In this document: one piece after another, positions 37,047-46,552 of the stretch
How the letters are laid out: every line of letters begins with the position of its first letter
Numbering within the stretch: position 1 is the stretch's first letter
Assembly: GCA_963205075.1 (NCBI GenBank)
Contig: CAUJIU010000053.1
Coordinates: forward strand, 1-64,000
Reading direction: 5' to 3'
Source: Pseudomonadota bacterium
Lineage (GTDB): Bacteria > Pseudomonadota > Alphaproteobacteria > Rhodobacterales > Rhodobacteraceae
Length of the DNA stretch: 64,000 bases
Program-made: the position numbers and the translations under genes
The notes under the pieces: generated by a model
Databases searched by the model: none
The model's input: the letters and a program-made list of their open reading frames with translations, nothing else
Told to the model about the DNA's origin: nothing

Positions 37047-38323
37047 TGTGCGGCACGTTCCAAGATCGACACCGCGTCGGCCTGGATGCTGGCCTGTGCC
37101 TCGGCGGCGGTCATCTGGCCGTATTCCAGCGCTTCAAGCGTCTGCTGCAGGGCCTCGCTGAATTCCTGGCCCCCCAGAACGACCGGGAAGGCGCGGGCAT
37201 TTGCCAGCACGCTGACATAGCCCGACAGGAAGTCGCGGCCCAGAACATCGGCATGCGCCGCCACGTCCGAGGTGCGCGAGGGCAGGATGCCCATCGACAT
37301 CAGGATGTCCGACATGGCCGAGGCGCCGTTTTCGCCGGTGCCCTCGCCGTTGAGCCACTGCAGGAAGTCCCAGGCCGCGGCCTGTTCTTCGGGCGAGGCG
37401 CCGGCGCTGACGACCGTCTGCCAGGTATAGGAGATCGAGCTTGCCATCTCGCCCGACGGGCCGACGGGGATGGGCGCGGTGCCGATATTCTGGAACGCAT
37501 CGCCCATGCCGGCTTTCAGCGCGCTTTCCCACCAGTTCGCCATGACGATCATGCCGGTCTTGCCCGACACGAAGTTGTCGAGGAACGGGCCGGTGGTGTT
37601 GGCGTCGGCCGTGCCCATGGCGGGCACCGACCAGCCGCTGCTGACCAGCGTTTCATAAAGCCCGAAGGCCTCGCCCGCCTGCGGGCTGTCCAGCGTCGGC
37701 ACGCCGTCGGTAATCAGCGCGCCGCCGTTGGAGGCCAGGAACGATGCGAAGGGATGCACGACGCCCGCGGCCCAGGAGTTGATCAGCCCGAATCCCTGTT
37801 GCCCTTTCGAGGCGTCGGTCAGGGCTTCGGCCGCGGCAAGGAACTCGTCCCAGGTCGCGGGCGGCCCGGCGATGCCGGCTTCGGCAAAGAGGGCCTTGTT
37901 GTAGTTCAGCGCGTAGACGTTCACTTCGTTCGGGATCCCGTAGACGGTGCCGCCCACCTGCGCGGCGGCGGCGATGCCTGCGGGCCATGCCGCAAGAACC
38001 TCGGCCGAGACCGCATCCGGAGCGGGGGCGGTCAGGCCATCGCGCACCAGTTCGGGCAGCCACAGGTCATAAATACCTGAAATCGTGGGCGCATCCGCCC
38101 CGGCGCCGGAGCGGATCGTGGTCAGCAGGTCGCCGAAGGGCACGGCGCGGACGGTGATGGCCACGTCCGGGTTGTCTGCGGAATAGCGGGTCGCCGCCGC
38201 CTCAAGCAGCGCGACAGTCTCGGGCGACCAATGGGTCAGATAGCTCACCTCGACGGACTGGGCGGCGAGCGCACTCGCAGCGCAGCTCAGAACTAGGGCG
38301 GGCAGGGCCTTCCGGATTTTCAT
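37043..38323 (-). CDS. Extracellular sugar-binding protein (family 1)
   Basis: 426-residue periplasmic binding protein with a signal peptide (MKIRKALPALVLSCAASALAA). The mature start VEVSYLTHWSPETVALLE and the YGIPNEVNVYALNYNKALFAEAG segment are typical of family 1 carbohydrate-binding proteins. ATG at 38323 has AGGAGAG upstream. It heads the operon and diverges from nagA. The neighbouring NagA, ROK kinase and UTRA regulator point to N-acetylglucosamine or its oligomers, which is inference. Confidence 0.9.
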   Translation of the reverse strand: MKIRKALPALVLSCAASALAAQSVEVSYLTHWSPETVALLEAAATRYSADNPDVAITVRAVPFGDLLTTIRSGAGADAPTISGIYDLWLPELVRDGLTAPAPDAVSAEVLAAWPAGIAAAAQVGGTVYGIPNEVNVYALNYNKALFAEAGIAGPPATWDEFLAAAEALTDASKGQQGFGLINSWAAGVVHPFASFLASNGGALITDGVPTLDSPQAGEAFGLYETLVSSGWSVPAMGTADANTTGPFLDNFVSGKTGMIVMANWWESALKAGMGDAFQNIGTAPIPVGPSGEMASSISYTWQTVVSAGASPEEQAAAWDFLQWLNGEGTGENGASAMSDILMSMGILPSRTSDVAAHADVLGRDFLSGYVSVLANARAFPVVLGGQEFSEALQQTLEALEYGQMTAAEAQASIQADAVSILERAAQ

Positions 38324-38370
38324 TGCAGCACTCTCCTATGGACAGCGGCTCCCCGCCGCTTGATGAAGAC

Positions 38371-38389
38371 GTTATAACGACATAATGTC
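38371..38389. promoter_or_regulatory. Putative GntR operator between importer operon and nagA
   Basis: Adjacent palindromes GTTATAAC (38371-38378) and GACATAATGTC (38379-38389) lie in the 99-base gap between the divergent binding-protein and nagA starts. They stand out from GC-rich flanks. The GntR/UTRA protein at 33648-34394 is the obvious candidate to bind them. Confidence 0.6.
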
Positions 38390-38422
38390 ATAATCAAGTA
38401 GCATGACAGCAGGGGCCGGAGA

Positions 38423-39517
38423 ATGCGCAGACTGACGGGACTGGCGATGATGCCGACGGGATCGCGTCCGGTGACGCTGACGATCGAGGGGGACCGCATC
38501 GCCTCGGTCGGGCCGGCCGGCGCCGGGGCAGGGGGCGCGCTGATCCTGCCGGGCTTCATCGATCTGCATTGCCACGGTGGCGGCGGGATGGATGTGATGG
38601 ATGGCGGCGACGCCGCCGCGCGTCTGGCGGCGCTGCATGCCGAAAATGGAACGACCGCTCTGCTGGCCACCACCATGACCGCCAGGCCGGACCAGCTGCG
38701 CCGGGTGCTCGACGACATCGCCGCCGCCATGGCCGCGCCCCGGACGGGTAGTGCCGAGATACTCGGCGTCCATCTGGAGGGCCCGTTCATCAGTCCCGAT
38801 CTGCTGGGGGCGCAGCCGCCCCATGCCTGCACCGTCGACACGGCGCTGCTGGACGAACTTTGCGCCCGCGCTCCGGTAAGGGTCCTCACCTACGCGCCCG
38901 AGGCCGATCCCGATGGCGTTCTGCTGGCCTATGCCCGCGCCCGCGGAATCCGCGCGCAACTGGGTCACAGCCCCTGCACCTACGAGGTGGCAGAGGCCGC
39001 CTTTCGTGACGGAGCCGCCGGGACCACCCATCTGTTCAACGCCATGTCGGGCCTGCACCACCGCAGGCCCGGCCTCGTCGGGGCCGCCATGGCCTGCGCC
39101 ACCCATGCCGAGATCATCCCCGACCTGCTGCATGTCCATCCCGGTGCAATCCGGGCGGCGCTGCGGGCGATCCCCGGCCTCTACGCGGTGACCGATGCCA
39201 CCCGCGCCACCTTCATGGCGGACGGCAGCTTTCCCTTCGGTGAGCTGACGGCCACGAAATGCGGCAACGGCCTGCGCCTGCCTGACGGCACGCTGGCCGG
39301 GTCGTGCCTGTCGATGTTGCAGGCCTTCCGCAATCTGGTCGAGATCGACCTGCCCCTGCACGATGCCGCGGCCCGCTGCGCCACCATTGCGGCCGATTAT
39401 CTCGGCCTGTCCGGCCGTGGCCGGATCGCCGCCGGCGCAGTTGCCGATCTGGTGGTGCTGTCACCCGACCTGCGGCTTTCCGAAGTCATCCTCGGGGGGC
39501 AGCGCCTGGGCGGGTGA
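38423..39517 (+). CDS. nagA: N-acetylglucosamine-6-phosphate deacetylase
   Basis: 364-residue amidohydrolase that removes acetate from GlcNAc-6-phosphate. Family motifs are in order: LPGFIDLHCHGGGGMDVMDG, the metal-binding Glu in GVHLEGPFIS, LGHSPCTYE, THLFNAMSGLHHRRPGLVG and the catalytic Asp in AVTDATRA. Start ATG at 38423 has a GGAG-like site. It diverges from the sugar importer operon. The next step normally needs a GlcN-6-P deaminase, which is not visible here; the SIS protein may serve. Confidence 0.94.
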   Translation: MRRLTGLAMMPTGSRPVTLTIEGDRIASVGPAGAGAGGALILPGFIDLHCHGGGGMDVMDGGDAAARLAALHAENGTTALLATTMTARPDQLRRVLDDIAAAMAAPRTGSAEILGVHLEGPFISPDLLGAQPPHACTVDTALLDELCARAPVRVLTYAPEADPDGVLLAYARARGIRAQLGHSPCTYEVAEAAFRDGAAGTTHLFNAMSGLHHRRPGLVGAAMACATHAEIIPDLLHVHPGAIRAALRAIPGLYAVTDATRATFMADGSFPFGELTATKCGNGLRLPDGTLAGSCLSMLQAFRNLVEIDLPLHDAAARCATIAADYLGLSGRGRIAAGAVADLVVLSPDLRLSEVILGGQRLGG

Positions 39518-39574
39518 TACGGGCCGATGGCGACCGCGCCGCACCGGGCAAATGCCGCACCTGCCGCGCGCAGT

Positions 39575-42500
39575 TCAGCTGCGCCCGGCCTGGAGCGGCG
39601 CGCCGTCCGGCGTCTCGTCTTCCGGCGCCTTGGGGAACCACCGCCGCGCCATCCGGCCGAAGCTGTCGACATAGGTCAGCACCACCGGCACCACCACCAG
39701 CGTGAGGATGGTCGACGAGATCAGGCCGCCGATCACGGCATGGGCCATGGGGGCGTTCTGGCCCGAGCCCTCGTGAATGTTGAGCGCCAGCGGCAACATC
39801 CCGAAAATCATCGCCAGACTGGTCATGATGATCGGGCGGAACCGGGTCGTTCCGGCCGCCAGCAGGGCATCGTAGAGGTTCATCCCCTGTTCGCGCATCT
39901 GCTGGTTGGCGTTGTCCACCAGCAGGATGGCGTTCTTGACCACCAGGCCCATCAGCATGATGAAGCCGATCATCGAGAACATGTTGAGCGTCGAGCCGCC
40001 CGCCATCAGCCCCAGCATCACCCCCACCAGCGCCAGCGGCAGCGAGGCCATGATGGCGACGGGCTGCAGGAAGCTGCCGAATTGCGATGCCAGCACCAGG
40101 TAGATGAACACCACCGCCAGAACCAGCGCCAGACCGGCCGCCGCGGCGGTCTCGGCCAGCTGTTCGGCGTCGCCGCCGGCGCTGACGCGGTAGCCGGTCG
40201 GCAGGTCGAGCGCATCCATCGCCGCCTGCACCTGCGGCATCACATCGCCAAGCGTCACGCCCGAGAGGTTGGCGCTGACCAGCACCTGGCGCGACAGGTC
40301 GCGCCGCAGGATCTCGGACGGGCCAAAGGATTGCACGATATCGGCAACCTGATCGAGCCGCACCATGCCCGCGCCGCCACTCTGGGCGACCGGCAGCGCG
40401 CGGAGCACGTCGATATCGTGGCGCATCTCCTCGGGCAGGCGCACCGTCACCGAAAAGCTGCGCCCGTCGGGCGAGGTCCAGTCACTGACGTCATCGCCGC
40501 CCAGCATCGGGCGCAGGGTCGCGCCGATCTGCTGCAGCGACACGCCAAGATCGCTGGCCGCGTCGCGGTTGATGCGCACGCCCAGCACCGGCTGGGCGGC
40601 ATCGAGGCTGGACGAGACGTCTTCCAGCCCGTCAATGGTCTGCAGCGCGCGCACCAGCCGGTCCGCCAGCGGCCCCAGCACATCGAGATTGTCGCCGTAG
40701 ATGTTGATCTGCACCGGCGCCGAGACCCCGCCGAGCCCCCCGGCCGCGCCGACCGTAACCTCGATGCCGGGGATCGCGGCAAGCGCATCGCGCACCGGCA
40801 GCGTCATGTCCTGCGGGCTGCGGACGCGCTCGGAGGCGCTGACCATGGTCACGGCGACGGTGGCGCTGTTCTGGCCGTTGGAACCCGCACCCGCGATGGT
40901 GGCATAGGTGCCGGTCACCTCCGGAAAGGCGCGCAGCACCCGGTCAACCTGACGGACCTTGGTGGTGGTATAGGCAAGCGACGAGCCGACCGGGGTCTCG
41001 ACCTGCACCTGGAAGGTGCTGTTGTCGACCGCGGGGGCGAATTCGACCCCGACATAGGGCACCAGGAAGAAGCTGCCGACAAAGGCCGCCAGCGCCACGC
41101 CAAGCGTGGTGATCCGGTGGCGCAGGCTCCAGCGCAAGAGCGCCCGGTAGCCCTGGCCCAGCCAGTCGAAGAACCGGCCGAACCGCGCCACCAGCCGCCC
41201 CAGCGGGCCGCGCCTGGCATCGGGCCGGCCCGCCGGGTCATACCAGACCGAGGACATCATCGGGTCGAGCGTGAAGGCCACGAACAGCGAGATCAGCACG
41301 GCGACCGATACGGTCACGCCGAATTGCAGGAAGAACCTGCCGATGATGCCGTCCATGAAGGCGACCGGCAGGAACACCGCCACGATCGACAGCGTGGTGG
41401 CGAGCACGGCGAGGCCGATCTCGTTGGTGCCCTCCAGCGCGGCCTGCCGGTGCGACTTGCCCATATGCAGATGGCGCATGATGTTTTCGCGCACCACGAT
41501 GGCGTCGTCGATCAGCAGGCCAATGGCCAGGCTGAGCGCCAGTAGCGTCATGATGTTGAGCGTGAAGCCAAGGAAATACAGCACCGTCATGGTGCCGATC
41601 ACCGAGATCGGCAGCGTCAGCCCGGTGATGACGGTCGATCGCCACGAGTTGAGAAACAGGAACACGATGAGCACCGCGAGGGCCGCGCCCTCGACCATCA
41701 TGTTCTGGACCCCGTGATAGCTTTCCTCGACCGCCACCGCATTGTCGCGCACGATCTCGACCGACACGCTCGCGGGCAGGTCTCCGGCCATCAGTCCTGC
41801 CACCGCATGGCGGATGTTCTCGGCCACCTCGACGGTGTTGGACCCTTGGGTCTTGACCACGTCCACCGCCAGGGCGGCCTCGCCGTTGAGCAGCGCGATG
41901 CTCTGGGCCTCGGCCTCGCCGTCAACCAGCGTCGCCACGTCGCGCAGGCGCACCGGCTGGCCGCCGCGCCGGGCGACGATGATGTCGAGGAAATCCGCCG
42001 CATTCTCGATCCGGCCCTCGACCTGGATCGACTGCACCGCCAGCCCGTCCTCGATGGAGCCCGCGGGCAGGTCCTGGTTGTCCTGCCCCAGCGCCGCCGT
42101 GACCTCTCCGACGCCGACGCCGAAGGCCGACAGGCGGTCGGGGTCGACCAGCACGTTGAGCTGGCGCGGGATGCCGCCCACGACCGAGGCCCGCCCGACC
42201 CCCTGGATCGCGGATATGCGCGGCTGGATCACATCCTCGGTCAGCGCCGTCAGGTCGCGCAGCGACATCTCGTCCGAACTGACCGCCAGCGACACCACCG
42301 GCAGTTCGGCCGGGTCGAACTTGAACAAGAGCGGCGTGTTGGCATTGTCGGGAAACGCCGCCTGGATGGTGCCGAGGCGGTCGCGGACCTCCTGCATGGC
42401 GGTGGCGCTGTCCACATCCATCTCGAAGAACAGGATCACCAGCGCCTCGCCGGCGCGGGCGGTCGACTGGATGTAGTCGATGCCGCTGATGGTGTTCACC

Positions 42501-42709
42501 GATTGCTCGATGGGCTCGATGATGTCGCTCTCCACCGCCTCGGGGGCGGCGCCGGGGTAGCTCACCACCACCGCGACCACCGGGAAATCCACGTCCGGCA
42601 GTTGCTCGATGGGCAGGCGCATGAAGGAGTAGCCGCCGATGACCATCAGGGCGACCATGATCATGGTGGCGAAAACCGGGGCGTTGACGCTGATGCGGGT
42701 CAGGAACAT
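39575..42709 (-). CDS. RND efflux transporter, inner-membrane pump subunit
   Basis: 1044-residue proton-driven RND pump of the AcrB/MexF kind. The N-terminus is MFLTRISVNAPVFATMIMVALMVIGGYSFMRLPIEQLPDVDFP; proton-relay aspartates are in LSLAIGLLIDDAIVVREN; the second half carries MLMGLVVKNAILLVDNANQQ. Start at 42709 is chosen because the first helix begins there; it follows the membrane-fusion gene stop (42714) by four bases. The pump exports hydrophobic compounds with the partner protein at 42714-43949; no outer-membrane TolC-type gene is next to it. Confidence 0.95.
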   Translation of the reverse strand: MFLTRISVNAPVFATMIMVALMVIGGYSFMRLPIEQLPDVDFPVVAVVVSYPGAAPEAVESDIIEPIEQSVNTISGIDYIQSTARAGEALVILFFEMDVDSATAMQEVRDRLGTIQAAFPDNANTPLLFKFDPAELPVVSLAVSSDEMSLRDLTALTEDVIQPRISAIQGVGRASVVGGIPRQLNVLVDPDRLSAFGVGVGEVTAALGQDNQDLPAGSIEDGLAVQSIQVEGRIENAADFLDIIVARRGGQPVRLRDVATLVDGEAEAQSIALLNGEAALAVDVVKTQGSNTVEVAENIRHAVAGLMAGDLPASVSVEIVRDNAVAVEESYHGVQNMMVEGAALAVLIVFLFLNSWRSTVITGLTLPISVIGTMTVLYFLGFTLNIMTLLALSLAIGLLIDDAIVVRENIMRHLHMGKSHRQAALEGTNEIGLAVLATTLSIVAVFLPVAFMDGIIGRFFLQFGVTVSVAVLISLFVAFTLDPMMSSVWYDPAGRPDARRGPLGRLVARFGRFFDWLGQGYRALLRWSLRHRITTLGVALAAFVGSFFLVPYVGVEFAPAVDNSTFQVQVETPVGSSLAYTTTKVRQVDRVLRAFPEVTGTYATIAGAGSNGQNSATVAVTMVSASERVRSPQDMTLPVRDALAAIPGIEVTVGAAGGLGGVSAPVQINIYGDNLDVLGPLADRLVRALQTIDGLEDVSSSLDAAQPVLGVRINRDAASDLGVSLQQIGATLRPMLGGDDVSDWTSPDGRSFSVTVRLPEEMRHDIDVLRALPVAQSGGAGMVRLDQVADIVQSFGPSEILRRDLSRQVLVSANLSGVTLGDVMPQVQAAMDALDLPTGYRVSAGGDAEQLAETAAAAGLALVLAVVFIYLVLASQFGSFLQPVAIMASLPLALVGVMLGLMAGGSTLNMFSMIGFIMLMGLVVKNAILLVDNANQQMREQGMNLYDALLAAGTTRFRPIIMTSLAMIFGMLPLALNIHEGSGQNAPMAHAVIGGLISSTILTLVVVPVVLTYVDSFGRMARRWFPKAPEDETPDGAPLQAGRS

Positions 42710-42713
42710 GGGG

Positions 42714-43949
42714 TCAGTCCTCGACGATCTGGACGGCATCGCCATCGTTGAGCGACGGCAGCGGTGCGGTCACGACGGTCTGCCCGGCCTCCACGCCCCG
42801 GAGGATGCGGATCAAGCCGCCGGACCAGTCGCCGCCGGTCTCGACCGGACGGCGCACCAGCCGGCCATCGGCGATCTGCAACAGGTGGTAGCCGTCCGCA
42901 TCCTCGCGCAGGGCCGCCGCCGGAACGGCCAGCGAGTCCGGCGCCTCCTCGACCACGATCTGGCCGACGCCGAACATGCCGCCCAGCAGCACCCCGTCGG
43001 CGTTGTCGATGCGGATATAGACCGGGATGGTGCGGGTTCCCGGCTCGGCCACCGGGTTGATGCGGGTGACGGTGCCGGCGAACTCGCGGCCGTGAATGCC
43101 GTCGACCCGGACCGAGACCTTCTGGCCCGGCGCCAGCAGCGCCCCCGAGCCGACCGCCGCGCTCGCCTGCATCTCGACCGTGGTCAGATCGACCACGCTG
43201 AGCAGCGGCGTGCCGAGGGCAACATATTGCCCCGGCTCCGCCGACCGCGCCGAGACCACGCCGTCATAGGGCGCAAGCACCGTGGCGTTGCGCAGCCGCA
43301 GTTCCGCCCCGGCAACCTGATCGGCCAGCGCGCTGACACTGGCGCGCAGCTGCGCGACGGTGCTGCGCGCCTCGTCGAGGCTCGATGTGGTGCTGACGCC
43401 GCGCTCGATGAGCTGCTGGGCCCGCTCCAGTTGAACCTCGGCCAGCCCCAGCTGGGCGCGGGCGGCATCGGTGTTGCTGCGGACCTGCCGCAGTTCGAGC
43501 GTCAGGGTCTCGACATCGACCTGCGCCAGCACATCGCCTTCGCGCACCCGGTTGCCGGGCTGGACCAGCACCGTTTCGATCCGGCCATTCACCTGCGCCG
43601 AAAGCTGGGTCTGGCGCGCCGGTTCAAGGGTGCCGATCACCCGCACGGTCCGTTGCAGGGTCTGCGGCTGCAGCACCGCCATCTCGACCGGGTTGATCTG
43701 CATCACCGGCTCGGACGGCGCCGCAGAGGTCGCAACCAGCGCGTCCGGCGCCGGGGCGAGGGTGGCGCGGTTGTAGGAATAGGCCGCGCCGATCGCCAGC
43801 AGCCCGGCCAGAACGATCCACGGCCATTTGCGACGCCGGGGCGGCAGCCCCGCCTGGGCGCGCCGGGCGCGTTCGGCCTCGCGCCTGCTCATCGCCCAGT
43901 CCGGCTTGGCCTGCGCGCGCGTGTCGGTGGAGTGCTCTGGGGTGGTCAT
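42714..43949 (-). CDS. RND efflux periplasmic adaptor (membrane-fusion protein)
   Basis: 411-residue HlyD/AcrA-type adaptor. A cytoplasmic basic N-terminus is followed by one membrane helix (WPWIVLAGLLAIGAAYSY). Next come the lipoyl-like halves RVIGTLEPARQTQLSAQVNGRIETVLVQPGNRVREGDVLAQVD and APYDGVVSARSAEPGQYV, separated by a coiled coil (LTLELRQVRSNTDAARAQLGLAEVQLERAQQL), then beta-barrel and membrane-proximal domains. It precedes the pump gene and follows the TetR regulator by 97 bases. Confidence 0.94.
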   Translation of the reverse strand: MTTPEHSTDTRAQAKPDWAMSRREAERARRAQAGLPPRRRKWPWIVLAGLLAIGAAYSYNRATLAPAPDALVATSAAPSEPVMQINPVEMAVLQPQTLQRTVRVIGTLEPARQTQLSAQVNGRIETVLVQPGNRVREGDVLAQVDVETLTLELRQVRSNTDAARAQLGLAEVQLERAQQLIERGVSTTSSLDEARSTVAQLRASVSALADQVAGAELRLRNATVLAPYDGVVSARSAEPGQYVALGTPLLSVVDLTTVEMQASAAVGSGALLAPGQKVSVRVDGIHGREFAGTVTRINPVAEPGTRTIPVYIRIDNADGVLLGGMFGVGQIVVEEAPDSLAVPAAALREDADGYHLLQIADGRLVRRPVETGGDWSGGLIRILRGVEAGQTVVTAPLPSLNDGDAVQIVED

Positions 43950-44046
43950 GGGCCGTCTCCGGGGTCAGGTCTGGGTCAATTGCTGTCGGCGGCCGTCATG
44001 GCATGCAGCATCGGTGGTGCTTGTGCGAAACCGGTTCGCCGTTCGG

Positions 44047-44799
44047 TCAGGGGTCGGTGCGGGCGGTTATCGCGGTCAGTGTCCGGCGGTTGTCGTCGGG
44101 GTCGGACAGGGCGACGCTGCCGGGCGGCAGGCCGAGTAGCCGGTCGATCAGCCGCCCCTCGGCGATCAACCGGTCCTCGAGGATCTGCGTCGCCGCCTCG
44201 AGGTCGCCGGCGCCGGCCGCGGCAATCGCCGAGCGCAGATGGGCGCGACGGCCCTGCAACAGCGCCAGGATCGCCTCGGCGACCAGGCCTGCGTCGGGTG
44301 CATCGAAACGTCCTTCACCGATCCCGGCGCCGATCATGTCCCGCAGGACCGGCAGGGTCGCCTCGGTCGACGCGGTGTTGATGCGTTGAAACAGCAAGTC
44401 GTTGCCCGGCCGCAGCATCACATCGACGAAGAACCGCAATTCGGGGCCGCGCTCGGCCTTCCACTGGTTGGTTGCCGCGATGAAGGCGTTGAAGCGCGAC
44501 AGCGCGTCGCCGTCCGCCGCCGCGCGGGCATTGGCGGTGTCTTCCAGCGCCTGCACGGTGAATCGTTCGACGATGCCGTCAAGCAGATCCTCCTTGGCGG
44601 TGAAATGGTGGTAGAAGCCGCCCTTCGAGATGCCGGCCCGCGCGATCACGTCGGCCAGCGTCACGCCATCCCAGCCGCGTTCGAAGAACAGCGTCTGCGC
44701 CGCGTCCAGGATCTGGGTCCGCCGCGCGTCCGGCGCCATCCGCACCCGGCGGCGAAGGTTGCCGCTGCTGTCCGGAACCGCCGCATCACTGCGCATCAT
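44047..44799 (-). CDS. TetR-family transcriptional regulator
   Basis: 250 residues. The N-terminal helix-turn-helix is clear: [51 protein letters not shown] at 44799 has a GAGG site at a normal distance; GTG at 44802 is an alternative. A perfect dyad ACCGACGGTCGGT lies 22 bases upstream. The gene precedes the RND adaptor and pump in the same direction, so it probably represses the whole unit including itself. Confidence 0.9.
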   Translation of the reverse strand: MMRSDAAVPDSSGNLRRRVRMAPDARRTQILDAAQTLFFERGWDGVTLADVIARAGISKGGFYHHFTAKEDLLDGIVERFTVQALEDTANARAAADGDALSRFNAFIAATNQWKAERGPELRFFVDVMLRPGNDLLFQRINTASTEATLPVLRDMIGAGIGEGRFDAPDAGLVAEAILALLQGRRAHLRSAIAAAGAGDLEAATQILEDRLIAEGRLIDRLLGLPPGSVALSDPDDNRRTLTAITARTDP

Positions 44800-44820
44800 C
44801 ACCGCCTCGTCAAGTTAAAG

Positions 44821-44833
44821 ACCGACGGTCGGT
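44821..44833. promoter_or_regulatory. Putative TetR operator
   Basis: ACCGAC-G-GTCGGT, a perfect 13-base dyad upstream of the tetR start (44799). Position fits autoregulation and repression of the downstream RND pump genes. Confidence 0.65.
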
Positions 44834-44870
44834 ATGTAAGAGATCAATGCCGGTGTCAAGACCGGCGGGG

Positions 44871-44920
44871 CCGTGTTGGGGCCGGTGGCGGGGCCAGCCT
44901 CACAACCGGCCCCAACACGG
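44871..44920. repeat. Long perfect hairpin between tetR and the ABC-2 operon
   Basis: Arms CCGTGTTGGGGCCGGT (44871-44886) and ACCGGCCCCAACACGG (44905-44920) are perfect reverse complements, with an 18-base loop. It lies 31 bases past the stop of the minus-strand calcium-repeat gene (44952), so it may end that transcript, though no T tract follows. It also lies upstream of the tetR promoter. Confidence 0.75.
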
Positions 44921-44951
44921 GCCCGACCACCGGCCCCCGCTGCGCCGGCCG

Positions 44952-45563
44952 TCAGTCCGCGGTCTCGGCGCCGCCGGCGTCCTTTTCCACCGTCGCGGTG
45001 ACGGGCTGGAACCCGTCGGCCTGCACGGCCACGGTCACATGCTTGGCGGCCAGACTGGTCACATAGATCGAGTTCGGATTGGCCCGCAGATGCTCCGGCA
45101 GCGTGCCGTCATCCACATTTATGCGCGCCTCGCCATTGGCCGGAACGACGACGGCGGGCCTGAGAATATAGGCTTCGGTTTCGCCGCTATCGGCATCGGT
45201 AAAGGTATAATACAGCGTGAAGCCCGCCAGATCGGCGGGGCCGTCGTTGAAGATCTGGATCTCGAGATGGTCGGGCGCATCGGTGTGGGTGGCGGGATCG
45301 ACGTTGTTTTCCACCAGAACCTCGCCGAGCCGATAGGGCGCGGGCATCCCCGCCTGCGTCATCGGGTCGGGTGCCACGACCGGCGCGGCATCGGCCAGGT
45401 CGTTCTGGCCGTCGCCGTCGGTATCGGCGTTCATCGGGTCGGTGTGCAGCAGTGGCTCGGCCGCGTCGGGGACGCCGTCGCCATCCGCATCCGGGCCGGC
45501 CGCATGGGCCATGCCGGCACTCAGGACCAGCGCAAGCAGTGTCGCGGTATGTATCGGTTTCAT
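44952..45563 (-). CDS. Secreted protein with thrombospondin type 3-like calcium repeats
   Basis: 203 residues. Signal peptide MKPIHTATLLALVLSAGMAHA is followed directly by acidic repeats PDADGDGVPDAAE and NADTDGDGQNDLADA, which match calcium-binding TSP3 repeats. The C-terminal part resembles a beta-sandwich (QIFNDGPADLAGFTLYYTFTD) of unknown family. It starts two bases after the ABC permease stop, so it is the last gene of the ABC-2 operon. Its function is unknown; co-transcription suggests it is a substrate-side or surface partner of the exporter. Confidence 0.75.
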   Translation of the reverse strand: MKPIHTATLLALVLSAGMAHAAGPDADGDGVPDAAEPLLHTDPMNADTDGDGQNDLADAAPVVAPDPMTQAGMPAPYRLGEVLVENNVDPATHTDAPDHLEIQIFNDGPADLAGFTLYYTFTDADSGETEAYILRPAVVVPANGEARINVDDGTLPEHLRANPNSIYVTSLAAKHVTVAVQADGFQPVTATVEKDAGGAETAD

Positions 45564-45565
45564 GG

Positions 45566-46552
45566 TCAGGTCTCCTGGGTCAGTTGGTCAGGGTTGATGC
45601 GGCGCATAAGGACAAGCCCGCCCAGCGCCGCGGTGAAGAGAAGGAGGAACAAGGCATCGCCCTTCTTGTCGGCCCAGATCACCGACAGGGGCTTGCCGGT
45701 ATAGCTGTCCTTGATGCCGAGAAGGGCGAAGGTGAGCCGCTCGAAATGCTTGGTGACCGAGGCGACCTCGATGCCGTTGCGAAAGGTTTCATAGCCGGCA
45801 AATCCCGCCTTGATCCGGTCCTGCTCGGCCTTGGGGATCTGCAGCGACGCGAAGACGCCGCCGGCCACCTGATTGTCGGGGTCCATGGTGTCACCGATCT
45901 GCGGTGCGACCAGCACCACCACCAGCCAGAGGGCAAAGGCATAGACCAGCCCGCTGACCGAAGACCGCAGCCACAGCGCCAGGGCAAAGCCCAGCGTGTA
46001 GATGCCGGTCAGATAGAGGGTTCCCGCCGCCCAGGTCAGCACCAGCCTGCCGAGGTCCGACAGGGTCAGGGGCACCCCCGAGATGCCGTTGAGCACCAGC
46101 GCGGTCAGCGCGAAGACCACCGCGAGCGTCATGGCCGAAAGCATCAGCCCGCCCGCCAGCTTGGCGGCAAGAAACTGCCAGTGCCGGACCGGCCGCGTCA
46201 GGATCAGCGCCAGCGTCTGCCGGCCCCGTTCGGCAACGGCCGCGCGGTAGCCCGCGATCAGGGCAATCACCGCCCCCATGATCTCGATCTGCTCGAGCGT
46301 GCCGCGCAACAGCTTGAGCGGCCAGAATTCGGGCGCGGCAATCGCCGCCGCGTCCTTGCCCAGCGCCAGCAGCGTGGCGCGGGCCGCCGCATAGGTCGCC
46401 GCGTCCCCCTTGAGCGCGATGGCGCCGGTCACCAGCGATACCAGCGCCGCCAGCGACAGGGCGCTGATCGCCACCAGCAGGAAGCGGTCGCGCAGCGCCT
46501 CGCGGGCATCCCGCCGGGCGATGATCCGGATCGGTGAGCGCAAGTCAGGCAT
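45566..46552 (-). CDS. ABC-2 type transporter permease
   Basis: 328-residue membrane protein with about six helices and an ABC-2 (NosY-like) layout: RRDAREALRDRFLLVAISALSLAALVSLV at the start and a large periplasmic loop with AAPEFWPLKLLRGTLEQIEIM. Start ATG at 46552 overlaps the previous permease stop by eight bases. It forms the exporter with the permease at 46545-47477 and the ATPase at 47474-48217. Confidence 0.85.
   Translation of the reverse strand: MPDLRSPIRIIARRDAREALRDRFLLVAISALSLAALVSLVTGAIALKGDAATYAAARATLLALGKDAAAIAAPEFWPLKLLRGTLEQIEIMGAVIALIAGYRAAVAERGRQTLALILTRPVRHWQFLAAKLAGGLMLSAMTLAVVFALTALVLNGISGVPLTLSDLGRLVLTWAAGTLYLTGIYTLGFALALWLRSSVSGLVYAFALWLVVVLVAPQIGDTMDPDNQVAGGVFASLQIPKAEQDRIKAGFAGYETFRNGIEVASVTKHFERLTFALLGIKDSYTGKPLSVIWADKKGDALFLLLFTAALGGLVLMRRINPDQLTQET

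Noticed and set aside
44821-44840. Third CTTACA-type box near tetR
   Set aside because: Only one half (TGTAAG) is present; the matching inverted arm is missing.
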